In this document: in pieces, positions 6,122 through 13,098 of the stretch
Numbering within the stretch: position 1 is the stretch's first letter
How the letters are laid out: each line of letters opens with the position of its first letter
NCBI GenBank assembly: GCA_947627685.1
Contig: CANQWZ010000033.1
Location: forward strand, 1-13,098
From: an uncultured Bacilli bacterium
Lineage (GTDB): Bacteria; Bacillota_I; Bacilli_A; ML615J-28; CAG-313
Direction of reading: 5' to 3'
DNA length: 13,098 nucleotides
Notes under the pieces: model-generated
Seen by the model: only the letters and a program-made list of their open reading frames with translations
Database searches by the model: none
What the model was told of the DNA's origin: nothing
Translations under genes and position numbers: made by a program

Positions 6122-8347
6122 TTAAGCTGCGTAATAGCCAAAAATTAAAGCCATACCATTATAGTAGATACATAAATAATCGCCTTTAAAGACATTATCA
6201 TCGGCAGTAGAGTCAGATTGTGTAAGTGGGTTTTTAACCGTCTTACCATCAAAGAAGCCTACACCACCAGCAGAAGTTTGGAAAATAGGTGCTGGTGTTT
6301 CACCTGATGCTTGTAGAATTTGGTCATAAATAGCTTTAAACATTGGATCAGTTGCACCATAATCAAAAGCAGGGTTACTATCAATTTTTAGACTGCCTTT
6401 AATTTTTACTGCTGTTATAGTTTCACCTGAACCTGATTTGTTTGCGCAAATAAAATTAAAGTTTTCATATCCTGTTGTTGGAGAGGTTGTTAAAAATGAT
6501 CTTTGACCTTGAGCTTTTAAAATGGTACCAATTCCCGTAACAGCTGGAACAATGGCAGTTGCATTTACAGCTTTAAACCAACCTTCAGAACCAGTAACAA
6601 ATGATTCAAGTTTTGATTCAATAACTACTGTACTTGAAGGATTACCACCTTCACCATTGACATCATGACCTACATGGTCTTGAATAATAATAGGACCACC
6701 GGCACCAATCATTTCGGAATTTTTGATTGTAACATTTGGAGAACCCCAGTTATATACAAAACAATTGAAGTTATCGTATGCACGACATTTTTCAATCATA
6801 TTAACTGCGTCTGTTCTATTTGGCATATAAGAGATAAATGAGCAAGTCGTAATGTTATTATAAGCTTTAAAATTAGGTCCTTCAATTTTAATTAAAATTT
6901 GACCACCTGATTTAACAAGTTCATCAGTACGTTGAGCATTACCAATGATATTTAAATCTTCTAATGATGTATCACCTTGACCAACAAATCTAATTAAAGT
7001 TGCATGGCTAATTAAAACTTCAGGAGCATTAAGATCAGGAACATCATCTTCACTAGTATCTAATACAACTTCTCTTAAATGTTCAGTTGAAAGTGTATAG
7101 TAATTACCATATAAATGGAATTCATGATCTGCTTCAGTTACATGATAATACATATCTTTCCAGTCTTTCATTGAACCAACCGCATTTTCTTTATTTTCAA
7201 CACCCATTTCTTTTAATTCAGCTTCAGTGAAGAAGAAAATACTAGGAACATCATCTTTAGTAACTTCAATGTCAGTATGTAAAATTAAAGCTTCTGGTGC
7301 ATAATTTTTTTGAAGATTGTTAGCATCTTTAAAAGTTGTCCAAGCTTCATTAAATTCTGTTTTACCACGTCCACCATTTTCCATATAGCCTAATTCTTTA
7401 GCGCTATATACATTGTAACCATCTACTACTTTAATTTCGAAAGAAACAGTATAACGTGTTGCAAGTTGTGGTAATTGGTTTTCAGTTAAACCTGTAGGAT
7501 ATACTTCAACTTTAAATGTTTGATTAATAGCCTCATCACTAAAATCGATTAAGCATTTAACATCATCAACACTATCAATTAAATTTGATGTAGCAAGATC
7601 AATTGGATCTTTATCACTTACTGATAATTGATAAATAGTAATTACATATTCCCATGAATTTACAACAACATCAGTTACTTCACTAGGATTAGCTAAATTT
7701 TGTTTTAAGAAGTCAACATTTGGCATAAATTTCCATGCATTTTCTGTACCTACTAAATATTCAACTTCACGATCCATAAATTCGGTTCTCTTGTTTTCTT
7801 TTACACCCTTATTGCTAGTATATTTAACAAGATCAGTTGGTAAACTTACTTCATTAATTACTATTCTATGGGTTTGGTCAAATTTAGCAGTTACTACTAA
7901 ATCGCTAGTAACAGGTGTTTTCGCAAAATCAAATAATTGATCTTCAACATACCATCCTAAGAATTGATAATCTTCTTTAGTAGGATTTTTAGGTAAATCC
8001 GTTAATAATTCTTCTTCAAGAACATCTTTTTTGGCATATTCACTACCATCAACCATAAAGGTTACATGAAGAGTTCCCGGATTTTCCTTTTTCCATCTAG
8101 CAGTTAAAGTTATATTATTTTCCACTTTGGTGCTAGCATCAAATGGTTTGCCATCTAAAAACCAACCTTGGAAAATATAACCATCTCTTTCAGGTGTTGG
8201 AAGTTGAACTTTTTCACCTGAATTCATTTGTACACTTGGAATAGCATCTCCACCAGCTGTATCAAATGAAACTGTTACTTTAGTAGTACAACCAACTATG
8301 GTAAGTACTAAAGCAAAAAAGACAAATAATAAACTAATTTTTTTCAT
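6122..8347 (-). CDS. Surface lipoprotein with two InlB-type repeats and a possible beta-helix
   Basis: A 741-residue predicted lipoprotein. The N-terminus is a lipoprotein signal peptide with lipobox IVGC; Cys20 would be lipidated and the protein held on the outer face of the membrane. Two Listeria-Bacteroides (InlB B) repeats follow at about 24-87 and 93-156, each with the GW core (GYIFQGWFLDGKPFD and YQFLGWYVEDQLFD). After a middle region of unknown fold (about 160-440) comes a stretch including DLNIIGNAQ, CSFISYMPN and VTIKNSEMIGAGGPIIIQD, which looks like the coils of a right-handed parallel beta-helix. The ATG at 8347 has AAAGGA upstream. It is the last gene of the operon, 36 bases after the Ig-like gene. 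A binding or adhesive role served by the ABC system is inferred; I see no catalytic motif I can name. Confidence 0.82.
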   Translation of the reverse strand: MKKISLLFVFFALVLTIVGCTTKVTVSFDTAGGDAIPSVQMNSGEKVQLPTPERDGYIFQGWFLDGKPFDASTKVENNITLTARWKKENPGTLHVTFMVDGSEYAKKDVLEEELLTDLPKNPTKEDYQFLGWYVEDQLFDFAKTPVTSDLVVTAKFDQTHRIVINEVSLPTDLVKYTSNKGVKENKRTEFMDREVEYLVGTENAWKFMPNVDFLKQNLANPSEVTDVVVNSWEYVITIYQLSVSDKDPIDLATSNLIDSVDDVKCLIDFSDEAINQTFKVEVYPTGLTENQLPQLATRYTVSFEIKVVDGYNVYSAKELGYMENGGRGKTEFNEAWTTFKDANNLQKNYAPEALILHTDIEVTKDDVPSIFFFTEAELKEMGVENKENAVGSMKDWKDMYYHVTEADHEFHLYGNYYTLSTEHLREVVLDTSEDDVPDLNAPEVLISHATLIRFVGQGDTSLEDLNIIGNAQRTDELVKSGGQILIKIEGPNFKAYNNITTCSFISYMPNRTDAVNMIEKCRAYDNFNCFVYNWGSPNVTIKNSEMIGAGGPIIIQDHVGHDVNGEGGNPSSTVVIESKLESFVTGSEGWFKAVNATAIVPAVTGIGTILKAQGQRSFLTTSPTTGYENFNFICANKSGSGETITAVKIKGSLKIDSNPAFDYGATDPMFKAIYDQILQASGETPAPIFQTSAGGVGFFDGKTVKNPLTQSDSTADDNVFKGDYLCIYYNGMALIFGYYAA

Positions 8348-8383
8348 TTTTATTTTTTCCTTTCTTTTTAATATTTTTATTTT

Positions 8384-8824
8384 TTAAAAATTAGTAGCTC
8401 TTAATAAAATCATTACTTGGACACGTTCATCACCAGTAGTAACCAAAATATCAGCCGTGCCATCTCTTTTAAACTTAATTATCGCTGTGCCATCCGCATT
8501 AGGAATTATATCAACCACATCTGTTTTAGTAGTAGTATAATTGATTTTTTTATCAGTAACATCAGCGGGAACAATTTGACATTTAAGTTCTATTTGCAAT
8601 CCTTCTTGATAAGATTTAGTAATAGAACCTATATATCCATTCGATATCATACTTTGGCCTATTTCCGTATTTGGATCATATGGGATAAAACCTTCTGTTT
8701 TACATTCAATCTTTTCCGCATAAACTATTTGATCGAAAACTTTCAATTCGGCTCCCAAAAATCCTACTGCGAAAATACCAAATATATATATTACAAAAAT
8801 AGTAATAATAACTGATTTTTTCAT
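8384..8824 (-). CDS. Membrane-anchored Ig-like (BIG2-like) domain protein
   Basis: A 146-residue protein with a hydrophobic N-terminal helix (about 5-24) after MKK, so either anchored to or secreted across the membrane; no lipobox is seen. The C-terminal half (about 80-146) resembles a bacterial Ig-like group 2 domain: VPADVTDKKINYTTTKTDVV, then an aliphatic strand and a DGTADILVTT ending. Two cysteines (C41, C82) could form a disulphide outside the cell. The ATG at 8824 has AGGAGGT, which overlaps the stop codon of the permease gene, so the two are tightly coupled. Likely an accessory extracellular part of the neighbouring ABC system. The family call is by pattern only. Confidence 0.65.
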   Translation of the reverse strand: MKKSVIITIFVIYIFGIFAVGFLGAELKVFDQIVYAEKIECKTEGFIPYDPNTEIGQSMISNGYIGSITKSYQEGLQIELKCQIVPADVTDKKINYTTTKTDVVDIIPNADGTAIIKFKRDGTADILVTTGDERVQVMILLRATNF

Positions 8825-8833
8825 AGGTACCTC

Positions 8834-10474
8834 CTAAAGTTCATAATAGAAGGCTTTTACTTTTTTCGCAAACATTACAATGCTTACGATAAAGAAAAAC
8901 AAACTAATTATAAACATTTTAACAAAACCAAAATTAATATTATCTTTTATAATTACAGCCTCAGATAATAATTTATAAGCAACAAGTGCACAAATCGCGG
9001 AAATGATAAAGGCTAAAATCGTTGATTTCGTTTCATTAGGATTATCAATATTATCACCGGTTGTAGCATATTGTTCATTTTGAGGATTCATAATATCAAG
9101 CGTAGCACTATAAATCATATGCGCAAAATGAATAAACAAAATGGTAAAGCCTAGTAATAAATTACCCATAAAGTTAAATCCTGCTGATACGCCAAAGATA
9201 GCACAAGTTACAAAAACAGTTGGTAGCGAAAACAACATATTAAAAATTAACTTAGTAAAAAGAGGATAAACAATATTAACTGGTTTAGTCTTCTTTATAT
9301 ATCCAGCTCTTCCTTCCCTACTATAATAAGTTGCCACTAATGCATTAGAAGAAAGCAGTGGTAGGCATATTAATAAAATATTTACAGCATAAGATAACAA
9401 TTTTCCTAACCGATCCAAATTCATATTGGAATATATTTTATTTAAAAATAAAATTAAGATTGGAACAATAACATAAATCATCAAATAATTAACCGATATA
9501 CTCATTGTTCTAAGATTTATAACAAATTCTTTATTTAAGAAAGTTAAATATTTATGATGTTTTTTGTTAGGTTTATTATTAGTTATATTTTTATTAATTT
9601 CAAAGTTCTTGGCCATCATATTAAAATAAATTGGTCTAGAAATTAAATATACTAATAAAACTAAAACAACACACACTAAAATTAAAATACCAAAATTAGC
9701 AAAAGTATGTAGATTTAAAACATAACGACGCATATGATTCATTTCACCAATAATAGTCGAAATTAATTGTCTCATCACAACTAATTTAGTTTCAACTAGC
9801 ATAAAGAAATTACGAATCCATACACTAATTTTGGACCATTGATGAATTAAATCAATTTCAATAGGGATAATATTTATTAAATGAACAACCCCAATAACAA
9901 CTAAAGTTAAAACGGTTAAAAAGAGAATGATTTTTAAAACCGGAACTTTTTGTAAAAATCTTCTAACATACATAACAATAATTGATAATAATGCCCCCAG
10001 TAATACAGGTAACATTAAGATAAAAATTAATGGTATGATAACCCATAAAAGCATCCAAAAAGATGTTAAATTACGATAGATTAAAATTGATACACAAGCA
10101 AGTGTTAAAGGTACTAAGAAATTTAAGCTTTTCTTTAATTCATATATATAAAAGACAATAATACGTGAAACAAAGATTTTATTGGTTGTAACCGGTAAGG
10201 TTATTAATACTCTATTATCATCGGAAAAATATAAATTAGTAGTAAGTTCAAAAGTACAAGAAACAAGTGATAAAAGTAACGATATACTTAAAATAATAAC
10301 CATTACCGCAGGGAAATCACTTTCCCAAAAGATACCAATAAATATTAATAAATACATCGCAATAAAGGATATCGCAAAAACAACTAAAAATTTTAAAATG
10401 CTAAAAACGATACTACGAATTAATTGTTTTTTATCCTTTAGCGTACTGAAATCTATTTTATCTTTAAGTTGCAT
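8834..10474 (-). CDS. ABC transporter permease, ABC-2-like, multi-spanning
   Basis: A 546-residue membrane protein with about ten to twelve hydrophobic segments and a large cytosolic-type charged stretch (near NKNITNNKPNKKHHKY). Its size, topology and place behind an ABC ATPase gene fit an ABC-2-like permease. The only ATG in frame near the start is at 10474, but it has no recognisable ribosome binding site, whereas every other gene here does. The frame stays open upstream to 10546 without an ATG, GTG or TTG, adding 24 Lys-rich codons that continue the tail of the preceding 41-codon ORF in the other frame. The true product is therefore probably a 611-residue protein starting at 10668 and reached by a -1 shift at 10546-10552, or by correction of a homopolymer error. 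Substrate unknown. Confidence 0.8.
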   Translation of the reverse strand: MQLKDKIDFSTLKDKKQLIRSIVFSILKFLVVFAISFIAMYLLIFIGIFWESDFPAVMVIILSISLLLSLVSCTFELTTNLYFSDDNRVLITLPVTTNKIFVSRIIVFYIYELKKSLNFLVPLTLACVSILIYRNLTSFWMLLWVIIPLIFILMLPVLLGALLSIIVMYVRRFLQKVPVLKIILFLTVLTLVVIGVVHLINIIPIEIDLIHQWSKISVWIRNFFMLVETKLVVMRQLISTIIGEMNHMRRYVLNLHTFANFGILILVCVVLVLLVYLISRPIYFNMMAKNFEINKNITNNKPNKKHHKYLTFLNKEFVINLRTMSISVNYLMIYVIVPILILFLNKIYSNMNLDRLGKLLSYAVNILLICLPLLSSNALVATYYSREGRAGYIKKTKPVNIVYPLFTKLIFNMLFSLPTVFVTCAIFGVSAGFNFMGNLLLGFTILFIHFAHMIYSATLDIMNPQNEQYATTGDNIDNPNETKSTILAFIISAICALVAYKLLSEAVIIKDNINFGFVKMFIISLFFFIVSIVMFAKKVKAFYYEL

Positions 10475-10542
10475 TAAAACTAGTGTCTTTAATTGAAATA
10501 GTTTATTTTGCTTTTTTACTTTTTTATCTACATTAGTTTCTT

Positions 10543-10668
10543 TTACTTTTTTTTCTTTTGGGGCTTTTTTGCTTTTTTAATCTTTGCTTTTTTTTGCTTA
10601 TGCTTTTTAGCAACTGGCTTTTTTTGAAAAAAAGACCATAAGATAATCAAAATAAATATTGTTAGCAT
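10543..10668 (-). CDS. 41-residue membrane ORF with Lys-rich tail, probable 5' part of the permease gene
   Basis: A short ORF whose product starts MLTIFILIILWSFF, one membrane helix, followed by about 27 residues that are mostly Lys with some Gln, Ala and Pro. The ATG at 10668 has a GAGG site well placed for it; the site overlaps the stop codon (TAG, 10680-10682) of the upstream ABC fusion gene, so it is translated as part of the operon. The ORF ends ...AAG AAA AAA AAG TAA. The heptamer A_AAA_AAG (10552-10546) is the classic -1 slippery sequence known from dnaX, and a -1 shift leads directly into the permease frame. It may be a separate small peptide, the start of a frameshifted permease, or the result of one missing base in the eight-A run. 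Confidence 0.75.
   Translation of the reverse strand: MLTIFILIILWSFFQKKPVAKKHKQKKAKIKKAKKPQKKKK
10546..10552 (-). promoter_or_regulatory. Candidate -1 frameshift site A_AAA_AAG directly before a stop codon
   Basis: On the minus strand, eight A residues (10547-10554) then G, in the reading phase required by A AAA AAG, followed at once by TAA (10543-10545). The -1 frame continues open for 570 codons into the permease. I see no strong downstream hairpin and no internal Shine-Dalgarno-like stimulator, so ribosomal shifting is plausible but unproven. Transcript slippage adding one A would give the same product. Confidence 0.5.
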
Positions 10669-10679
10669 CTTAATAACCT

Positions 10680-12872
10680 CTATTTATCAGTATCGATTCT
10701 AGGATCTTCATTATTACCAATTACCGAAAGATAAAATTCCTCTAAAGTCATATTTGATGCTTCTATTTCTTCTACATTTTTGATACATTGAATTTTACCA
10801 TGTTTAATAATAGCAATTTTTTGACATAATTTCTCAACGATATCAATTAAATGTGAACTAAAGAAAACAATATTACCATCGGCTGCATGTTGACGCATAC
10901 ATTCTTTTACTTGATAGATACTAGTAGGATCAAGTCCTGTTAAAGGTTCATCTAAAATCCATACTTTAGGATTATGTACTAAAGCCGACATAATAGTAAT
11001 TTTTTGTTTCATACCATGAGAATAAGTTTTTATTTTACTATCAATGGATGCTTCTAGTTCAAAAAGTTTAACATATTTATTAATACGTTCATCACGATCT
11101 TCTTGTGAAACTTCATAGATATCGGCGATGTAATTAATGTATTCACGACCTGTTAGTTTTTCATATAAAGCATAATGGTCAGGTACATAACCTATATTAT
11201 ATTTTGCTTCAACGGGTTGTTTAGTTACATCAAAGCCACATATTTCAATACTACCACTTGTTATGGGTTGAATACCAACAATGCTTTTAATGATTGTTGA
11301 TTTACCAGCTCCATTTGGTCCTAAGAAGCCAAAAATTTCTCCTTCTTCTACTTCAAAGCTAGCATCTTCTACGGCATATATTTTGCTAGTGGCATATTTT
11401 TTTGAAAAATTAATAAGTTTTAAACTAGCTTTCGCTGCAGCTTGTTCTGCCATAAATTTTTCCTTTCGCTCTCTTGGCGCAACTGATTCTTTAGCCAAGC
11501 GATCTTGTCTAATTTTTTTTAGTTTCTGATGTAATAGGTAATGGCTATCAGCAATTCTAAAGAATTCAGCATATACAAACCAAATAGCCAAACCTAATAA
11601 AACATATACGATAAAGAATAATACTTGATATAACGGATGAAAAACCAGTACCTTATCACCCACTGTAATAGTTGCATTAAGGTTATATATACGCTCTGCC
11701 CAATCACCAAGTTTGTCCGCAACATAGTCACTATTGATAAAGAAATAATCAATACCTTCATGACCGCTTGCATTGAAATAAACATTAAGCGTTAAAACTA
11801 GCATAAAGTAACCAAAAAACCCAAGGGTTGACCAATAAAATTGTTTAATTTTAGGTCTTGGAAATTGTTTTAAGGCGACAATTAAAAGGGGCATAAAAAA
11901 GGCTATCCAGTGATTATACCAGAAATTAAAAATTCTAAAACTAATAACATTGGTTGTATCAGCGTAATTAGGCATAAGCATTGCAATTAAAGCCCCAAAA
12001 ACGTTGATGAAATAGGTAAAGTAAAATAATCTTTTTAACTTAAATATTAAGCATAAAGGTATGATAAACATAGCCGTATTACATAAATGAAATGGCCATG
12101 TCCAAGGCTGTTTAAAATTAGTATAATTAAAGCTATACATAAACACTATTAAAGTTGCTAGTGATATATATATTAAAAAGAATCTAATTACCCTTTCTTC
12201 TTTATTTCGTAAAACAAAATATAAGATAACCGGCGCTAAAATACCAAAATATAAAAATAAGCGATGTTCAAAAGATAAATCATTGATAACAATCATTGTT
12301 TTACCTCTACCAAAAATAAATTGGGGAACATATGATGGCATCGCTGGAATTAACATCAGTAAAAATAATAATAGCATTAATAAGATGTCTTTGTAATTTG
12401 TTTTGGTTTTAAAGTCATTTATCAAATAATATATACTAATGATTATACCAAAAATACTCTCACATAAATAACTTATAAAAAGCATCATGTTGGCATGAGA
12501 ACTACCAACTAGTAGTATCATAATATTATTTATCACTACTATATTTAAAAGATAAACGGGTAAACAAACAAATCTAGCTAAGTTAACAATTAATTTAAAA
12601 TTGAAAAAGGCCCTTAAAATGGTAATTAAGACAGCTACATATTCAAACCAAATAGCAAGTAAAGTAATAACCGTCATAAAACCGGGTAGGGGTGATGATG
12701 ATAATTTTATATAGCTATTGATATTAGTTTGATAGCATAACATTCTAAATATTAATATTGCTATAAGAGCATATGGTAAAACCTTACCAAAAATAATGGC
12801 TAAAATTTTCTTAATATTAACCTTGGAATTATTAATTTTAAGACTATCATTTACTACATCTATATTATTCAT
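10680..12872 (-). CDS. Fusion of a YwaF/TIGR02206-like membrane region with an ABC ATPase domain
   Basis: A 730-residue protein in two halves. Residues 1 to about 450 are membrane, with a dozen or so hydrophobic helices; the part from about 200 on, with WTWPFHLCNTAMF near 254-266 and a following NVFGALIAMLMPN segment, resembles the YwaF family (TIGR02206) of unknown function. After a charged linker (about 455-490), a complete ABC ATPase domain follows: Walker A GPNGAGKST (518-526), signature YSHGMKQK (about 616-623), Walker B VWILDEP (about 636-642) and the H-loop SSHL (about 670). The signature form is typical of ATPases that pair with ABC-2 permeases. I place the start at the ATG at 12872, which has TGAGGT seven bases upstream; a longer reading from a TTG at 12932 begins inside the promoter -35 box. 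It heads the operon, and its ATPase presumably drives the permease encoded next. Confidence 0.85.
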   Translation of the reverse strand: MNNIDVVNDSLKINNSKVNIKKILAIIFGKVLPYALIAILIFRMLCYQTNINSYIKLSSSPLPGFMTVITLLAIWFEYVAVLITILRAFFNFKLIVNLARFVCLPVYLLNIVVINNIMILLVGSSHANMMLFISYLCESIFGIIISIYYLINDFKTKTNYKDILLMLLLFLLMLIPAMPSYVPQFIFGRGKTMIVINDLSFEHRLFLYFGILAPVILYFVLRNKEERVIRFFLIYISLATLIVFMYSFNYTNFKQPWTWPFHLCNTAMFIIPLCLIFKLKRLFYFTYFINVFGALIAMLMPNYADTTNVISFRIFNFWYNHWIAFFMPLLIVALKQFPRPKIKQFYWSTLGFFGYFMLVLTLNVYFNASGHEGIDYFFINSDYVADKLGDWAERIYNLNATITVGDKVLVFHPLYQVLFFIVYVLLGLAIWFVYAEFFRIADSHYLLHQKLKKIRQDRLAKESVAPRERKEKFMAEQAAAKASLKLINFSKKYATSKIYAVEDASFEVEEGEIFGFLGPNGAGKSTIIKSIVGIQPITSGSIEICGFDVTKQPVEAKYNIGYVPDHYALYEKLTGREYINYIADIYEVSQEDRDERINKYVKLFELEASIDSKIKTYSHGMKQKITIMSALVHNPKVWILDEPLTGLDPTSIYQVKECMRQHAADGNIVFFSSHLIDIVEKLCQKIAIIKHGKIQCIKNVEEIEASNMTLEEFYLSVIGNNEDPRIDTDK

Positions 12873-12895
12873 AAGTAATACCTCAGTCATTTTAC

Positions 12896-12922
12896 ACGTT
12901 AAAATTGTACTATTTTTAACGT
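12896..12922. promoter_or_regulatory. Perfect 9-9-9 inverted repeat over the operon promoter
   Basis: ACGTTAAAA (12896-12904), 9-base spacer, TTTTAACGT (12914-12922), a perfect dyad that contains the -10 box and reaches the expected transcription start. Position and symmetry suggest a repressor operator. The arms are unlike CIRCE, and I do not recognise the regulator. Confidence 0.6.
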
Positions 12923-12932
12923 TTTTTTGCAA
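12904..12932 (-). promoter_or_regulatory. Sigma-A-type promoter of the five-gene operon
   Basis: On the minus strand, TTGCAA (12927-12932), a 17-bp spacer and TACAAT (12904-12909), giving a leader of about 25 bases before the ATG at 12872. The -35 box matches that of the YugP-like gene. Confidence 0.7.
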
Positions 12933-13021
12933 TAGGCTTTTTACTAGAATGCATAAATCACCTATTTAAATGCACGTTTTTGGTTTGTATAATAAAAACC
13001 TAGCTACTATTTTAATGATAG

Positions 13022-13098
13022 TGTACTGAACCCAAAATGTTGGACAGTATAAATTAGGCTACTAACATGGAATGTTCTCTATATTGAATAGGGGACAT
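13022..13098. mobile_element. Terminus of an IS3-family-like insertion sequence (cut by window edge)
   Basis: From 13022 the sequence TGTACTGAACCCAAAATGTT and the following GGACA resemble the terminal inverted repeat of IS150-group IS3 elements, which commonly start TGTACTG, then CCC, an A-run, and GTTGGACA. Behind it, 13072-13082 and 13088-13098 form an 11-bp hairpin that may extend past the edge; its wobble pairs work only in plus-strand RNA. No transposase lies in the window. The stretch 12933-13021 between the operon promoter and this end holds no gene I can support. Confidence 0.55.

Noticed and set aside
8417..8815. Plus-strand ORF antisense to the Ig-like gene
   Set aside because: It covers almost exactly the opposite strand of a well-supported gene and has no start signal or known motif.
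10497..10620. T-rich plus-strand runs as terminators or repeats
   Set aside because: They are the complement of Lys-rich codons in the 41-codon ORF and the permease extension; no associated hairpin stems.
12873..12932. Twenty-residue N-terminal extension of the ABC fusion from a TTG at 12932
   Set aside because: The codons overlap the -35 and -10 boxes, and the ATG at 12872 has a proper ribosome binding site.
1..13098. CRISPR array, tRNA or rRNA genes
   Set aside because: No regularly spaced repeat series, cloverleaf pattern or rRNA-like sequence was recognised by eye on either strand.

Overview
The window is low-GC DNA with Firmicutes-type gene signals: strong GGAGG ribosome binding sites, sigma-A-like promoters, a perfect CIRCE element and small CotF-type coat proteins. 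TGG is used for Trp and no in-frame TGA was seen, so the standard code fits. A fermentative member of the Bacilli (Erysipelotrichales, RF39 or Acholeplasma-related gut lineages) is my best guess, but that is inference. Nearly all genes are on the minus strand. The one exception is an AAA ATPase gene that looks like an inserted cassette.

Layout from low to high coordinates. (1) 1-307: the N-terminal part of formate-tetrahydrofolate ligase, running off the left edge. (2) 382-855: a YbaK-type Cys-tRNA(Pro) deacylase. (3) 951-1392: two overlapping small genes, one of them CotF-like, closed by a hairpin terminator. (4) 1493-2992: a plus-strand AAA/DUF4143 ATPase broken by an apparent single-base loss, with a short direct repeat on its 5' side and a duplicated gene end plus terminator on its 3' side. 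(5) 2993-3775: a membrane protein resembling YugP-type zinc metallopeptidases but without the HExxH motif. (6) 4012-5961: htpG under a textbook promoter with a perfect CIRCE operator. (7) 6122-12872: a five-gene minus-strand operon. (8) 13022 to the right edge: what looks like the terminus of an IS3-family element.

The large operon is the most unusual part. It begins at a promoter whose -10 box lies inside a perfect 9-9-9 inverted repeat. Its first gene fuses a multi-spanning membrane region, including a YwaF/TIGR02206-like part, to an ABC ATPase domain. Next comes a 41-codon ORF (one membrane helix plus a Lys-rich tail) that ends in a dnaX-like A_AAA_AAG slippery heptamer immediately followed by TAA. 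A -1 shift there enters the frame of the following multi-spanning ABC permease, whose own ATG has no ribosome binding site. The operon ends with a membrane-anchored Ig-like protein and a lipoprotein carrying two InlB-type repeats. I infer an ABC system with a dedicated surface module; substrate and direction are unknown.
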